This document shows positions 18,669 to 25,661 of a stretch of 64,000 nt of DNA, in pieces. A model generated the notes under the pieces. That model was not told the DNA's origin. It made no database searches and saw only the letters and a program-made list of their open reading frames with translations. The stretch covers positions 1 through 64,000 of the forward strand of contig NZ_JAFREN010000033.1 of NCBI RefSeq assembly GCF_017377505.1. The letters run 5' to 3'. Position 1 is the stretch's first letter; each line of letters starts with the position of its first letter. Source of the DNA: Enterococcus sp. DIV0212c (GTDB lineage: Bacteria; Bacillota; Bacilli; Lactobacillales; Enterococcaceae). The position numbers and the translations under genes were made by a program.

Positions 18669-19778
18669 TTATAGTTGCTCTAATTTTTTGATCGTTGCTT
18701 GTTGTTCTTCAAAAAACGAGGATGCATACGTATCTAAAGTCAGCTTAATTGATGTATGTCCCAATAAAGCACTGATAGACGCTATATTTGCTCCTAACTC
18801 AACACAACGAGTAGCAAAAGTATGTCTTAGTGAGTGAAAAGAGACTTGCTGCAGCCCAATTTCTCTTTTTATTTTTTCGAATCGATAATTTAAGGTTCGA
18901 GGTTCAACAGAATGAATACCGTTTGAAATAACGTAGGCAGAGTTTGTTCGATCAAGTTCTGCTATTAATAACTTTTTCAATTTTTTGGACAATGGAATGA
19001 TCCGATCGCCAGCCATTGTTTTAGGCTCTGTTTCAATTAAACAAGTACGTGAATCATTTGCATAAGTGTTGTTAACTCGCTGTTTTGTTCGTCTCACTTG
19101 CAAAGTTGATGAAGAGAAATTAATATCGCTCCATTTTAGTGCACATATTTCACCAATTCTCATTCCTGTTTCTAATGCTAACAATATCGGCAATCCTTTA
19201 TACGATTTAAGGCTTTCAACTTCAACTGCTTGCTGTTCTTGTCGAGTTAGCGCACGAACTTTCGTTTTTTTGTATCTTGGTAAAATCGTTTGTTCGCATG
19301 GATTAATATAGATATATCCCCGTTCCTTTGCAGCATAAATACAGCTTTTTAACAAGCGAAAAACGACGTGAACTGAACTAGGACGTAATTCTTTTGAAAT
19401 TTCTTGAATAAGCTGATCTATGTTGGCAGCCGTAATTTTTTCTAAAGAAAGTCTACCTAAATAAGGGAGTATATGAACTTGAAATTTATTGCTATAACTA
19501 GTATAAGTACTTGGTTTTAAACGTCCTTTCATTAGTTTATTTAGCCAAATATCAACCCAATCACCAAACGTACCGGAAAAATAATAAGGCACTGGTTTAT
19601 GTATAAGTTGCCATTGGGCTTTCTTCTCAATTATTTGCTCCCTTACAATCTTATAAGAACTTGAATAAATATACCCGTAAAGAAGAGAACCATCAGCTCT
19701 TCTTCCTTTAGGATAACGGCCTTCCCAACGGCCATCTTTTCGTTTATATATATTTTCTCCTCTAGCCAAATGAACCAT
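18669..19778 (-). CDS. Tyrosine recombinase (Tn916-Int-like layout)
   Basis: 369 residues. An N-terminal arm-DNA-binding domain (DGRWEGRYPKGRRADG, about 1-55), a SAM-like core-binding domain (about 65-155) and a catalytic domain with Arg207 (TGMRIGE), Lys253, His315-x-x-Arg318 (HSLRH), His341 (LLGH) and the nucleophile Tyr351 (DTYAS). The full catalytic set is present, so the enzyme should be active. It is preceded by AGAAGGG and has its own terminator. It lies wholly between perfect inverted repeats and has no excisionase or cargo genes beside it, which fits a DNA invertase better than an integrative element. Confidence 0.93.
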   Translation of the reverse strand: MVHLARGENIYKRKDGRWEGRYPKGRRADGSLLYGYIYSSSYKIVREQIIEKKAQWQLIHKPVPYYFSGTFGDWVDIWLNKLMKGRLKPSTYTSYSNKFQVHILPYLGRLSLEKITAANIDQLIQEISKELRPSSVHVVFRLLKSCIYAAKERGYIYINPCEQTILPRYKKTKVRALTRQEQQAVEVESLKSYKGLPILLALETGMRIGEICALKWSDINFSSSTLQVRRTKQRVNNTYANDSRTCLIETEPKTMAGDRIIPLSKKLKKLLIAELDRTNSAYVISNGIHSVEPRTLNYRFEKIKREIGLQQVSFHSLRHTFATRCVELGANIASISALLGHTSIKLTLDTYASSFFEEQQATIKKLEQL

Positions 19779-19793
19779 GTCCCTTCTAACAAT

Positions 19794-19822
19794 TTGACGG
19801 CGGAATTGACGGCGATAAAAAA
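19794..19822 (+). repeat. Right pair of TTGACGGCG direct repeats (arm-type sites)
   Basis: A second tandem TTGACGGCG pair with the same 12-base spacing and an A-rich tail, just upstream of the recombinase start. Its position would also let bound recombinase influence its own transcription. Confidence 0.7.
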
Positions 19823-19937
19823 TAACCCAATTTGCCTATTTCTAGATTAATCAGAGTTCCCAACTAATTAAAACTAAGATAATTTTTAAATAAAAAACGA
19901 AAAACACGATATTTAACGCCTCTTCAAAAAAATTGTA

Positions 19938-19966
19938 TTGATTTTTTTTATACAAACAGATAAAAT
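19938..19966 (+). promoter_or_regulatory. Outward-facing promoter inside the invertible segment
   Basis: TTGATT at 19938-19943, a 17-base spacer and TAAAAT at 19961-19966 form a good sigma-A promoter 30 bases inside the right repeat, reading rightward out of the segment. In this orientation it meets only the 20022-20410 intergenic region and two hairpins. After inversion it would read toward the regulator at 18357. Confidence 0.75.
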
Positions 19967-19996
19967 AAATTTATATCAGGTTTATTCACAACAGTA

Positions 19997-20021
19997 TTTC
20001 ATGTTTTAGGTAAAAACACGA
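19997..20021 (-). repeat. Right inverted repeat / recombinase core site
   Basis: Exact 25-bp reverse complement of 18478-18502; half-sites at 20000-20007 and 20013-20020 around the spacer at 20008-20012. Confidence 0.85.
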
Positions 20022-20237
20022 TTTTTTCTTATCACTAAACCCTATACTTTCTCGGTGCAACTAGGTTTGTTTTACTGTCTTTTACCATTATATACGTTAT
20101 TTAAATTTATTTTCAATATTTTTTTCACTTTTTTTAATTCAAAAATTCAAATTTTTTTCTTTTACTTGATATAATTTAATTGTCAAAAATCAAGAAATAG
20201 CGAACAGCAACAAATAGATCCATTAATTTTCTAGTTA

Positions 20238-20290
20238 TTTAAAAGCATTGTAGATGTTTTTAAATCAAAAACAACTACAATGCTTTTAAA
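20238..20290. terminator. Long hairpin facing the switch promoter
   Basis: A 16-bp perfect stem (TTTAAAAGCATTGTAG and its complement). Together with the next hairpin it should stop rightward transcripts leaving the invertible segment. The rest of 20022-20237 is AT-rich and holds no gene that I can see. Confidence 0.7.
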
Positions 20291-20292
20291 TC

Positions 20293-20346
20293 AAAAAAAT
20301 ACCCGTTTAATAGCTGATCTTTTCAACTATTAAACAGGTATTTTTT
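20293..20346. terminator. Bidirectional terminator of the FemABX gene
   Basis: The stem AATACC/GGTATT plus GTTTAATAG/CTATTAAAC is flanked by A- and T-runs on both sides, 65 bases beyond the FemABX stop codon. Confidence 0.8.
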
Positions 20347-20410
20347 GATTTACATATTTTTAACTATATTTATTACATAATGGAATGTCCATTTTTAAAA
20401 TAACAATTTT

Positions 20411-21754
20411 TTATTTAGTTTTCTGTTTATTTTTTAAGTATCGGTAAACATAATACTGAATTGGTTTCAAGATACAGTGATAACTTCCTAGATGCTCTTC
20501 TACAATTCCACCAAAAGATCGTTTAAAATTCAAGACCCCGTCTGTCCCATCATAAACTCCAGAAATTCCGTAAAAGTTATATCTTGGTATATGCCGTTCC
20601 AATGCGTAGGTCATCATATGATGTTGAAGTAAATGAGATGCTCCTTGAAAATTTTTATACTCTTCATACATACCACCAAATAGATAAATAATTTCGTTGG
20701 ACGTCTCAATAAATAATCCACCGGCGACTATCAAAGGTTGGCTATTTTCGATTGATTTTGATAACTGACAGATTTCATCTATGCGTTTTTGAATTGCTAA
20801 GCGCTCCTCTTTTAATCCTTGTTCTTGATTTTTCTTTTTAGGCGTATCTGCAATTAGCTGATTATGCTTTTCTTCGTTTACAACAAGTTGCTTAAATAAA
20901 CTTTTCATGTACATTTTGATATTTACTTCAGCGACTAAAAATTTGGCCTCCTTTTTAAACGTTTCCTTTAAAATCTGATAGTACTCTAGCTCTTTGTCAG
21001 AAAAACCTTTCCGATCACTAGTATGTTGCATGATATCCTTAAAAAGCGGTAGCTCTCGTTCACTTAATTCTCTGATTTGAATTCCTTTTTTGATGGAGCG
21101 ATTAATTTTTGTTCTAGTACTAGAGTGATAAGATTGCAATAACTTTTTTGACGTCATTTCTTTAAGCTCTTTTACAAAAATACAACGTGGGCTTGCATCA
21201 CAATAGCCTTGAGTAAAGCCTTCATGTGTCAATTTCAAACTCTGTAATAAGTTATGAAGGCCTTGATTAGGCTTCCTTATAATGGACCCATTTGAACGTT
21301 TTTGTTGGTAGACTACATTTGGCTTGATTGTTAATAATGATCCATTATGCTGTTTAACAAATTTTTTTATCTCATACATAAATTTGGCTACGACTTCTTC
21401 TTTATCATAATCTATTAGCATACCACCACAGATTTCATAATAATAACTTATTTTCATTTTCATGCCGGAAACTAGCGTTGCTCCGATGATTTGTTCATCT
21501 TCATTTTTAATACCTAAAAAGAAAACTCTCTGCCAGCCACGCTTTTCTAATAGCTCGGAAAATTCAACTGTCTGCTGGAAATTGGCTTGAGAGTGTATTG
21601 TTGAAAACTGCCGAAACTGACTTTTAGTTAATTCAACCAACTGATATTTTTGTTTTGTCTTGATAAATGCCATTTCTTCTTTCTTAGCACGATTCTCTTT
21701 TCGGATATGCGGAACGATTCCTATACTAGTAATTCCCCATTTTGTTCGTTTCAT
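20411..21754 (-). CDS. FemABX-family peptidoglycan aminoacyltransferase
   Basis: 447 residues. Two GNAT-like subdomains are split by a Lys/Glu-rich coiled-coil arm at about 290-345. Family marks include RTKINRSIKKGI, FKDIMQHTSDRKGFSD and, near the end, YNFYGISGVYDGTDGVLNFKRSFGG. FemABX enzymes add amino acids from aminoacyl-tRNA to the lipid II peptide bridge in the cytoplasm. The start is uncertain: ATG at 21754, or ATG at 21673 (MAFIKTKQ), which has a closer but weak site. A promoter motif shared with the adjacent ECF sigma gene suggests that sigma factor controls it. Confidence 0.9.
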   Translation of the reverse strand: MKRTKWGITSIGIVPHIRKENRAKKEEMAFIKTKQKYQLVELTKSQFRQFSTIHSQANFQQTVEFSELLEKRGWQRVFFLGIKNEDEQIIGATLVSGMKMKISYYYEICGGMLIDYDKEEVVAKFMYEIKKFVKQHNGSLLTIKPNVVYQQKRSNGSIIRKPNQGLHNLLQSLKLTHEGFTQGYCDASPRCIFVKELKEMTSKKLLQSYHSSTRTKINRSIKKGIQIRELSERELPLFKDIMQHTSDRKGFSDKELEYYQILKETFKKEAKFLVAEVNIKMYMKSLFKQLVVNEEKHNQLIADTPKKKNQEQGLKEERLAIQKRIDEICQLSKSIENSQPLIVAGGLFIETSNEIIYLFGGMYEEYKNFQGASHLLQHHMMTYALERHIPRYNFYGISGVYDGTDGVLNFKRSFGGIVEEHLGSYHCILKPIQYYVYRYLKNKQKTK

Positions 21755-21810
21755 TTTATTTCGACGCCCTTTCGATTAGTCTAATAAGCAGAATAACTGC
21801 TTCATTTAAA

Positions 21811-21839
21811 CTGTAGGGAAAAAAACTAGGTTGGTTTCA
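21811..21839 (-). promoter_or_regulatory. ECF-type promoter before the FemABX gene
   Basis: On the minus strand TGAAACC (21833-21839) is followed by an AGTTTTTTT stretch and CTACAG (21811-21816), 17 bases from TGAAAC. The same TGAAACC and AGTTTTTTT elements precede the sigma gene at 23337-23343. TGAAAC is the usual -35 core of ECF sigma factors. Confidence 0.7.
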
Positions 21840-21843
21840 AAAA

Positions 21844-22761
21844 TCATCTGTTTGGTTCTAAAATTGTAACACTTTCCTCTTTGTATTCTTCATGATTCTG
21901 ATCTTTTGGCAGTGAATTAGAAACTGGCCATAAAATAATTTTTTCTCCATCCCAATACATATCAAGACTTGCTGTATGCCCACCATAATTCACTAGCAAA
22001 TGATTCCCTTTTATTTCGTAGGTCCAGGTCATCCATTTTTCTTCCTCATCAATACGTTCTTTCATAAGAAACCCATCAAATGTAAGCGTGCTAGTTTGAC
22101 GATTTCCCTTGATCGACGATGTCCATGAAGAATATTTCGTTAAATCTGGATCAACGGCTGGCTGCAGTTTTTTGATTGTTTCTTCTGTGTATGGGAAAAT
22201 TTCTTCATTGTGAGGTTCTAAAATGAGACGTTGGTCCTCAGCATGTTTGGGTTCTAATACCAAGTTATTACCACTTTTCTTTACTTGATACGAATGGATT
22301 TCTTCTATTGGACTATCAGTCTCATTAAAGCTATCATATATAATATCCAATTGATTCCCTTTAAAGGTATATTTAGTTGTAAAAAGTGAAAAATAATGTT
22401 CTATTATTCGCACCTTGTCATTACTAAAACGATAATAATTCTCTTCATTTTGAACTTTCCAATATTTCGTTGATTGTAGCAATTTCACAGACATATCTTT
22501 TGTTGGTTCAGTTGAAGTTGAAGCAACAGCAGAACTTAATTTGGTAGTTTCTTTAGCTTTCGGCCACATTAATGTACCAATAAAAAGCAAACACACGATC
22601 ACTAGACTCGATAAAATGATTTCCCCCCATTTGTGTTTAGCCATGAGGTGTCTGCCTTGTCTCCTATCTGAGCTTTTCCTTAGTGCGTTGAGTGATTCTT
22701 CTTCGGGTACTTCGATTTGGTTCATGGCTTTTTGTAATATCTTTTTCTCGTTATCAGACAT
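21844..22761 (-). CDS. Putative anti-sigma factor, membrane protein
   Basis: 305 residues, overlapping the sigma gene by 8 bases. The N-terminal 45 residues are cytoplasmic and charged (EKKILQKAMNQIEVPEEES), one helix spans about 47-68, and a 235-residue extracellular beta-rich domain follows (SSIKGNRQTSTLTFDGF, WTYEIKGNHLLVNY). The layout fits a transmembrane anti-sigma factor that holds the ECF sigma until an envelope signal arrives. The outer domain is not the RsiV lysozyme-binding domain as far as I can tell. The signal is unknown. Confidence 0.7.
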   Translation of the reverse strand: MSDNEKKILQKAMNQIEVPEEESLNALRKSSDRRQGRHLMAKHKWGEIILSSLVIVCLLFIGTLMWPKAKETTKLSSAVASTSTEPTKDMSVKLLQSTKYWKVQNEENYYRFSNDKVRIIEHYFSLFTTKYTFKGNQLDIIYDSFNETDSPIEEIHSYQVKKSGNNLVLEPKHAEDQRLILEPHNEEIFPYTEETIKKLQPAVDPDLTKYSSWTSSIKGNRQTSTLTFDGFLMKERIDEEEKWMTWTYEIKGNHLLVNYGGHTASLDMYWDGEKIILWPVSNSLPKDQNHEEYKEESVTILEPNR

Positions 22762-23293
22762 AATAATCCTCTCCTAATCTCTTCCTAAGTGCGTCACGTC
22801 CCCGTTTCAAATTCGTTTTGACTGTTCCATCAGGCATCTCTAATAGTTCACTGATTTCTTTCACTGAAAAATCTTGGTAATAAAATAACTGCAAAATCAA
22901 ACGGTATTTATCTTCTAAATTCATGACCGCCGTTAACACATCGATTGCTTGATTTTCGTTTGTTGTTAAATCAGATGCCTCTTCAAATTCTGGATTGTTC
23001 TGTAACTCACGGATTTTGATCTTTTGATTAATCAATTTACTTGCTTGCCTTGCCATGATCGTGCAAAACCAGGTTAAAAAGTAGCTAGGCTCTTTTAACG
23101 TATGGATCGATTTCATGGATTGAATGGTTGCTTCTTGCATGATATCAAGAGCATCTTCTTTGTTACCGATGTAGATATAAGCCATTTTGTAAATGTACTC
23201 ATGATTTTTACCTAAAATTTTCCCTAATGCATTAGGATCTCCTTTAATTGCTTTTTTAATCAGTAAAATCTCTGAATAAGTAAACTTCCCCAT
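22754..23293 (-). CDS. ECF RNA polymerase sigma factor
   Basis: 179 residues. Region 2 (DALDIMQEATIQSMKSIHTLKEPSYFLTWFCTIMARQA) and region 4 (YRLILQLFYYQDFSVKEISELLEMPDGTVKTNLKRGRDALRKRL) are complete, with no region 3 or extra domains. It should direct an envelope stress regulon. The autoregulatory promoter motif and the overlapping putative anti-sigma gene support this. Its class (SigV-like or other) cannot be fixed from sequence alone. Confidence 0.93.
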   Translation of the reverse strand: MGKFTYSEILLIKKAIKGDPNALGKILGKNHEYIYKMAYIYIGNKEDALDIMQEATIQSMKSIHTLKEPSYFLTWFCTIMARQASKLINQKIKIRELQNNPEFEEASDLTTNENQAIDVLTAVMNLEDKYRLILQLFYYQDFSVKEISELLEMPDGTVKTNLKRGRDALRKRLGEDYYV

Positions 23294-23313
23294 TTTCTCA
23301 CCTCTTCACCCTA

Positions 23314-23343
23314 ATAGTGTAAAAAAACTACAGATAGGTTTCA
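23314..23343 (-). promoter_or_regulatory. ECF-type autoregulatory promoter
   Basis: TGAAACC (23337-23343), then AGTTTTTTT, then ACACTAT, 20 bases before the sigma start. It shares its -35 and the T-run with the promoter of the FemABX gene. Confidence 0.7.
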
Positions 23344-23367
23344 ATTAATTTTTTTATTTGAAACACT

Positions 23368-23402
23368 AAAAAAGAGCCAAAACTTTGTAAGTTTTTAGCT
23401 CC
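23368..23402 (-). terminator. Terminator of thiT
   Basis: The stem GAGCTAAAAACTT/AAGTTTTGGCTC followed by a T-run on the minus strand, 33 bases after the thiT stop codon. Confidence 0.85.
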
Positions 23403-23434
23403 GTTCATTAAATCATTTCAAATCTACCGCCATT

Positions 23435-24037
23435 TTATTCAACTTCATTGTTGTGCTGACTAATTTGTGCCATATTCGTTGGGAGAAACAGTTTAGGATT
23501 GATTTTAAGTAACAGCAACAACACAACTGACGTTGCGATTGCCGTAGCCAAGCCACTTAATCCATTCATTACAAATGAAAATAACCAAGGATTCATTCCC
23601 CAAAGAGCAAAACTTCCCCAGAAAATAACACCCGCAATAAAGTGCCAAAAATAGCGCATCAGAGTACCAAAAAAGGAAGCATAAATAATAATTCGACTAC
23701 TCTTCCCAAACTCTTTATTTCTGATAGCTTGTTGCAGTTTACCACTATAAACGCCAGCAAAACCTGCAAAGCCAAAAGCCAATATATATTCAATAATCAC
23801 TTGAATCGGCATCAAATAATACACCTGTGCCGTTGGAAAATGCAGCAGCCCCCAAATAAATGCAGAAAAGAAGCCAGCTTTAGCTCCCCTTCGTAAAGCA
23901 AAAAGAGTAATAGGAATCATCCCCAATGAAATTGAAAAACTACTACCGATATTCGTCGGAACAAAAGACAACACCATCGCAATCGCTGCAACGATCGTGC
24001 CTTCTATCCAAATTCGTAACTCTGATGTTCTTTGCAT
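23435..24037 (-). CDS. thiT: Thiamine transporter substrate-binding membrane subunit ThiT
   Basis: 200 residues from the ATG at 24037, behind AAGGAGGAG. Six hydrophobic segments; the conserved SFVPTNIGSSFSISLGMIPI and the aromatic-rich FIWGLLHF and FWHFIAGVIFWGSFALWG regions match ThiT, the S-component of an energy-coupling-factor transporter. It binds thiamine outside and works with the shared EcfAA'T module, which is not in this window. A TPP riboswitch controls it. Confidence 0.92.
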   Translation of the reverse strand: MQRTSELRIWIEGTIVAAIAMVLSFVPTNIGSSFSISLGMIPITLFALRRGAKAGFFSAFIWGLLHFPTAQVYYLMPIQVIIEYILAFGFAGFAGVYSGKLQQAIRNKEFGKSSRIIIYASFFGTLMRYFWHFIAGVIFWGSFALWGMNPWLFSFVMNGLSGLATAIATSVVLLLLLKINPKLFLPTNMAQISQHNNEVE

Positions 24038-24039
24038 AC

Positions 24040-24083
24040 AAAAAACTCCTCCTTGTAGAACGACCAATTCACAAAGGAGGAGT
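24040..24083 (-). terminator. Riboswitch terminator that also contains the thiT ribosome binding site
   Basis: On the minus strand ACTCCTCCTT...AAGGAGGAGT followed by TTTTTT forms a strong intrinsic terminator. Its 3' arm is the ribosome binding site itself, so this hairpin can block both transcription and translation. Confidence 0.8.
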
Positions 24084-24102
24084 AAAAGCATATCTTTACT
24101 CC
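24079..24102 (-). promoter_or_regulatory. Alternative (antiterminator) hairpin of the TPP switch
   Basis: GGAGTAAA pairs with TTTACTCC. Its 5' arm takes two bases from the riboswitch P1 stem and its 3' arm takes bases needed by the terminator, so it can only form when P1 is open. The switching model is inference. Confidence 0.6.
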
Positions 24103-24190
24103 ATCACAATTCCTACGCTCGTACTAACGAACAGGTTCAAGGGTTTAGAGTGGTTACTCATTCTCAGCCATGGCTCCCCTTTGTGATGGG
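24101..24190 (-). promoter_or_regulatory. TPP riboswitch (THI element)
   Basis: On the minus strand the hallmarks GGGGAGCC, GGCTGAGAA, ACCCTTGAACCTGTT and GCGTAGGAA occur in order, closed by a P1 stem CCATCACAA/TTGTGATGG. Thiamine pyrophosphate binding should reduce thiT expression. Confidence 0.95.
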
Positions 24191-24505
24191 TTCTATTTAA
24201 TTTTTAGTGGCTATCACTTTCTGATAACATTAAAAGAGTAACATGTTGTTCAAAAAAAGTAAAGAAACGACTTTAAGCAAAAAGAGTGGTCTTCCTCTAC
24301 ATCAATGAGCTAAAATGGTCTAATAAAAAAGTAAAATGAGCTTGAAAAAGCCCTTGATGATTCACAAGCGAATAGAAGAAGCTTATGATTACTTTGTTGA
24401 AAATGATGATAACACTGCTTAGATTGTTTAAAACCCGGAAAAAATTTAGCAAATAAAGCTCCTAACCTCGATGTCACTAAAGCTAAAAAACAATTGCTCT
24501 GTTTG
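24191..24505. other. Intergenic region without a recognisable gene
   Basis: The part nearest the riboswitch should hold its promoter, but no clear -35/-10 pair was recognised. The remainder shows only short broken frames; an 84-base frame at about 24337-24420 lacks a ribosome binding site. Confidence 0.5.
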
Positions 24506-24967
24506 CTAATATTCTCCTTTAATAACAAAGAAAGAACCTCGAATTGTTCCCGCTAATTTCGATTTTTGACGAGCAAATTTAAATTTACCTTCAAATTCAA
24601 CTGGAATGTCCATCCCATCAGATAACTTAAAGCCAACCGCACGTTTGCCACCTTCTTCAAGCGTATACATCACATTGACAGCCAAACCGTTCTCATAAAA
24701 AACATAAGCCATCTTAATACCATCTACTTCAAAGCTCGATATTTCCAGCGGTTTATAAGGAAAGTGCATATCTCGTTCAGCTAAAATCTTTTCGACCCAA
24801 TCCAAAGTTTCAGGATCATCACTTGCTGGTACTGTTACAAATTCATGTTTGTATTTGTTCCAATAATAGCGTGCTTCATTGGCACGTAAACCAGCTAACG
24901 CATCTGCGACTGGAGAGCTTTCAAATCCGATCGTTGATACGTTTTTAAAATCCACTTTATAAGTCAT
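24506..24967 (-). CDS. Conserved-looking hypothetical protein
   Basis: 153 residues from the ATG at 24967, which has AGAGGAG at good spacing; an earlier in-frame start at 25027 lacks one. It is a soluble, mixed alpha/beta sequence with a central DPETLDWVEKILAERDMHFPYKPLEIS and a beta-rich C-terminal half. No signal peptide or membrane helix. I do not recognise the family. It is divergent from nrdI. Confidence 0.75.
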   Translation of the reverse strand: MTYKVDFKNVSTIGFESSPVADALAGLRANEARYYWNKYKHEFVTVPASDDPETLDWVEKILAERDMHFPYKPLEISSFEVDGIKMAYVFYENGLAVNVMYTLEEGGKRAVGFKLSDGMDIPVEFEGKFKFARQKSKLAGTIRGSFFVIKGEY

Positions 24968-25133
24968 TTTTGCTCCTCTTTTCTTTAACTTTAGTTTTAT
25001 TATATGCAAAGTAGCACTTACTGACAAATAATAAAACTGATACTTTTTTTGTGGAATCTGTTGTAATTTGAATTTGTTTTTACTATAGTTAAAACTGTAA
25101 AAGAACTACTAGCAAAACTTTGGAGGACCTACT

Positions 25134-25568
25134 ATGAAAATTTTATATATATCAATATCTGGCAATACTCGATCTTTTGTTCAACGTTTAAAAATATATG
25201 CTTTTGATAAGTATAATTTGCCGATCGAAGTAAAAGAAATTCATGAAAATTCCGTTTTTGAAGACGAAACAGCGCCTTTTTTCACCTTTGTTCCAACTTA
25301 CTTAGATGGCGGAAATGGCGTAGATAATGGAGATACAGAAATTTTAACTGAAACTATGCGTGAATACTTAGAGTATCACGGAAACTACAGATATTGTTTA
25401 GGAGTAGTCGGCAGCGGCAACAAAAACTTTAATCATCAATATTGTTTAACGGCTAAACAATATGCACAAAAATTTGACTTTCCTTTTTTAGCAGATTACG
25501 AACTTCGCGGAACACAAGAAGACTTAGAACGTGTTTACACTATAATGAAACAAACAATTAGTGAATAA
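25134..25568 (+). CDS. nrdI: NrdI, flavodoxin-like partner of class Ib ribonucleotide reductase
   Basis: 144 residues. The flavin phosphate loop SISGNTRSF, the FVPTYLDGG region and VVGSGNKNFNHQYCLTAKQYA with ELRGT match NrdI. It supplies oxidant for assembling the dimanganese-tyrosyl cofactor of NrdF. It starts 9 bases after GGAGGACC. nrdE, nrdF and nrdH are not next to it here, an arrangement also seen in other lactic acid bacteria. Confidence 0.92.
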   Translation: MKILYISISGNTRSFVQRLKIYAFDKYNLPIEVKEIHENSVFEDETAPFFTFVPTYLDGGNGVDNGDTEILTETMREYLEYHGNYRYCLGVVGSGNKNFNHQYCLTAKQYAQKFDFPFLADYELRGTQEDLERVYTIMKQTISE

Positions 25569-25594
25569 TTGTTTTATAATTGATAATTTAAACG

Positions 25595-25651
25595 AAAAAA
25601 TGAGCCAGAAACAAACGAAAAATCAGTTTTGTTTGTTTCTGGCTCATTTTT
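25595..25651. terminator. Shared bidirectional terminator of nrdI and ddh
   Basis: A perfect stem of about 20 bp (GAGCCAGAAACAAAC and its complement) with A-run and T-run flanks lies between two convergent genes. Confidence 0.9.
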
Positions 25652-25661
25652 ATACCATCAA

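Larger units (their letters stand above)
18478..20021. mobile_element. Invertible DNA segment encoding its own tyrosine recombinase
   Basis: Two perfect 25-bp inverted repeats bound a 1.54-kb segment that contains the recombinase gene, its terminator, two direct-repeat pairs and an outward-facing promoter. Because the repeats are inverted, recombination between them would flip the segment rather than excise it. Inversion would bring the promoter at 19938-19966 to face the regulator at 18357. In the orientation given, that promoter faces a gene-free region ending in terminators. Structure is seen directly; inversion itself is inference. Confidence 0.8.

Noticed and set aside
18478..20021. The recombinase and its repeats as an excisable prophage or integrative element
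   Set aside because: The core repeats are inverted, not direct, and only the recombinase gene is enclosed; excision between them is not expected.
23195..23215. A third core site of the invertase (TTTTTACCTAAAA) within the sigma factor gene
   Set aside because: Only about 13 bases match, the second half-site is missing, and it lies in conserved coding sequence.
24310..24528. A 72-residue minus-strand gene
   Set aside because: It overlaps the end of a well-supported gene in another frame and lacks a ribosome binding site.
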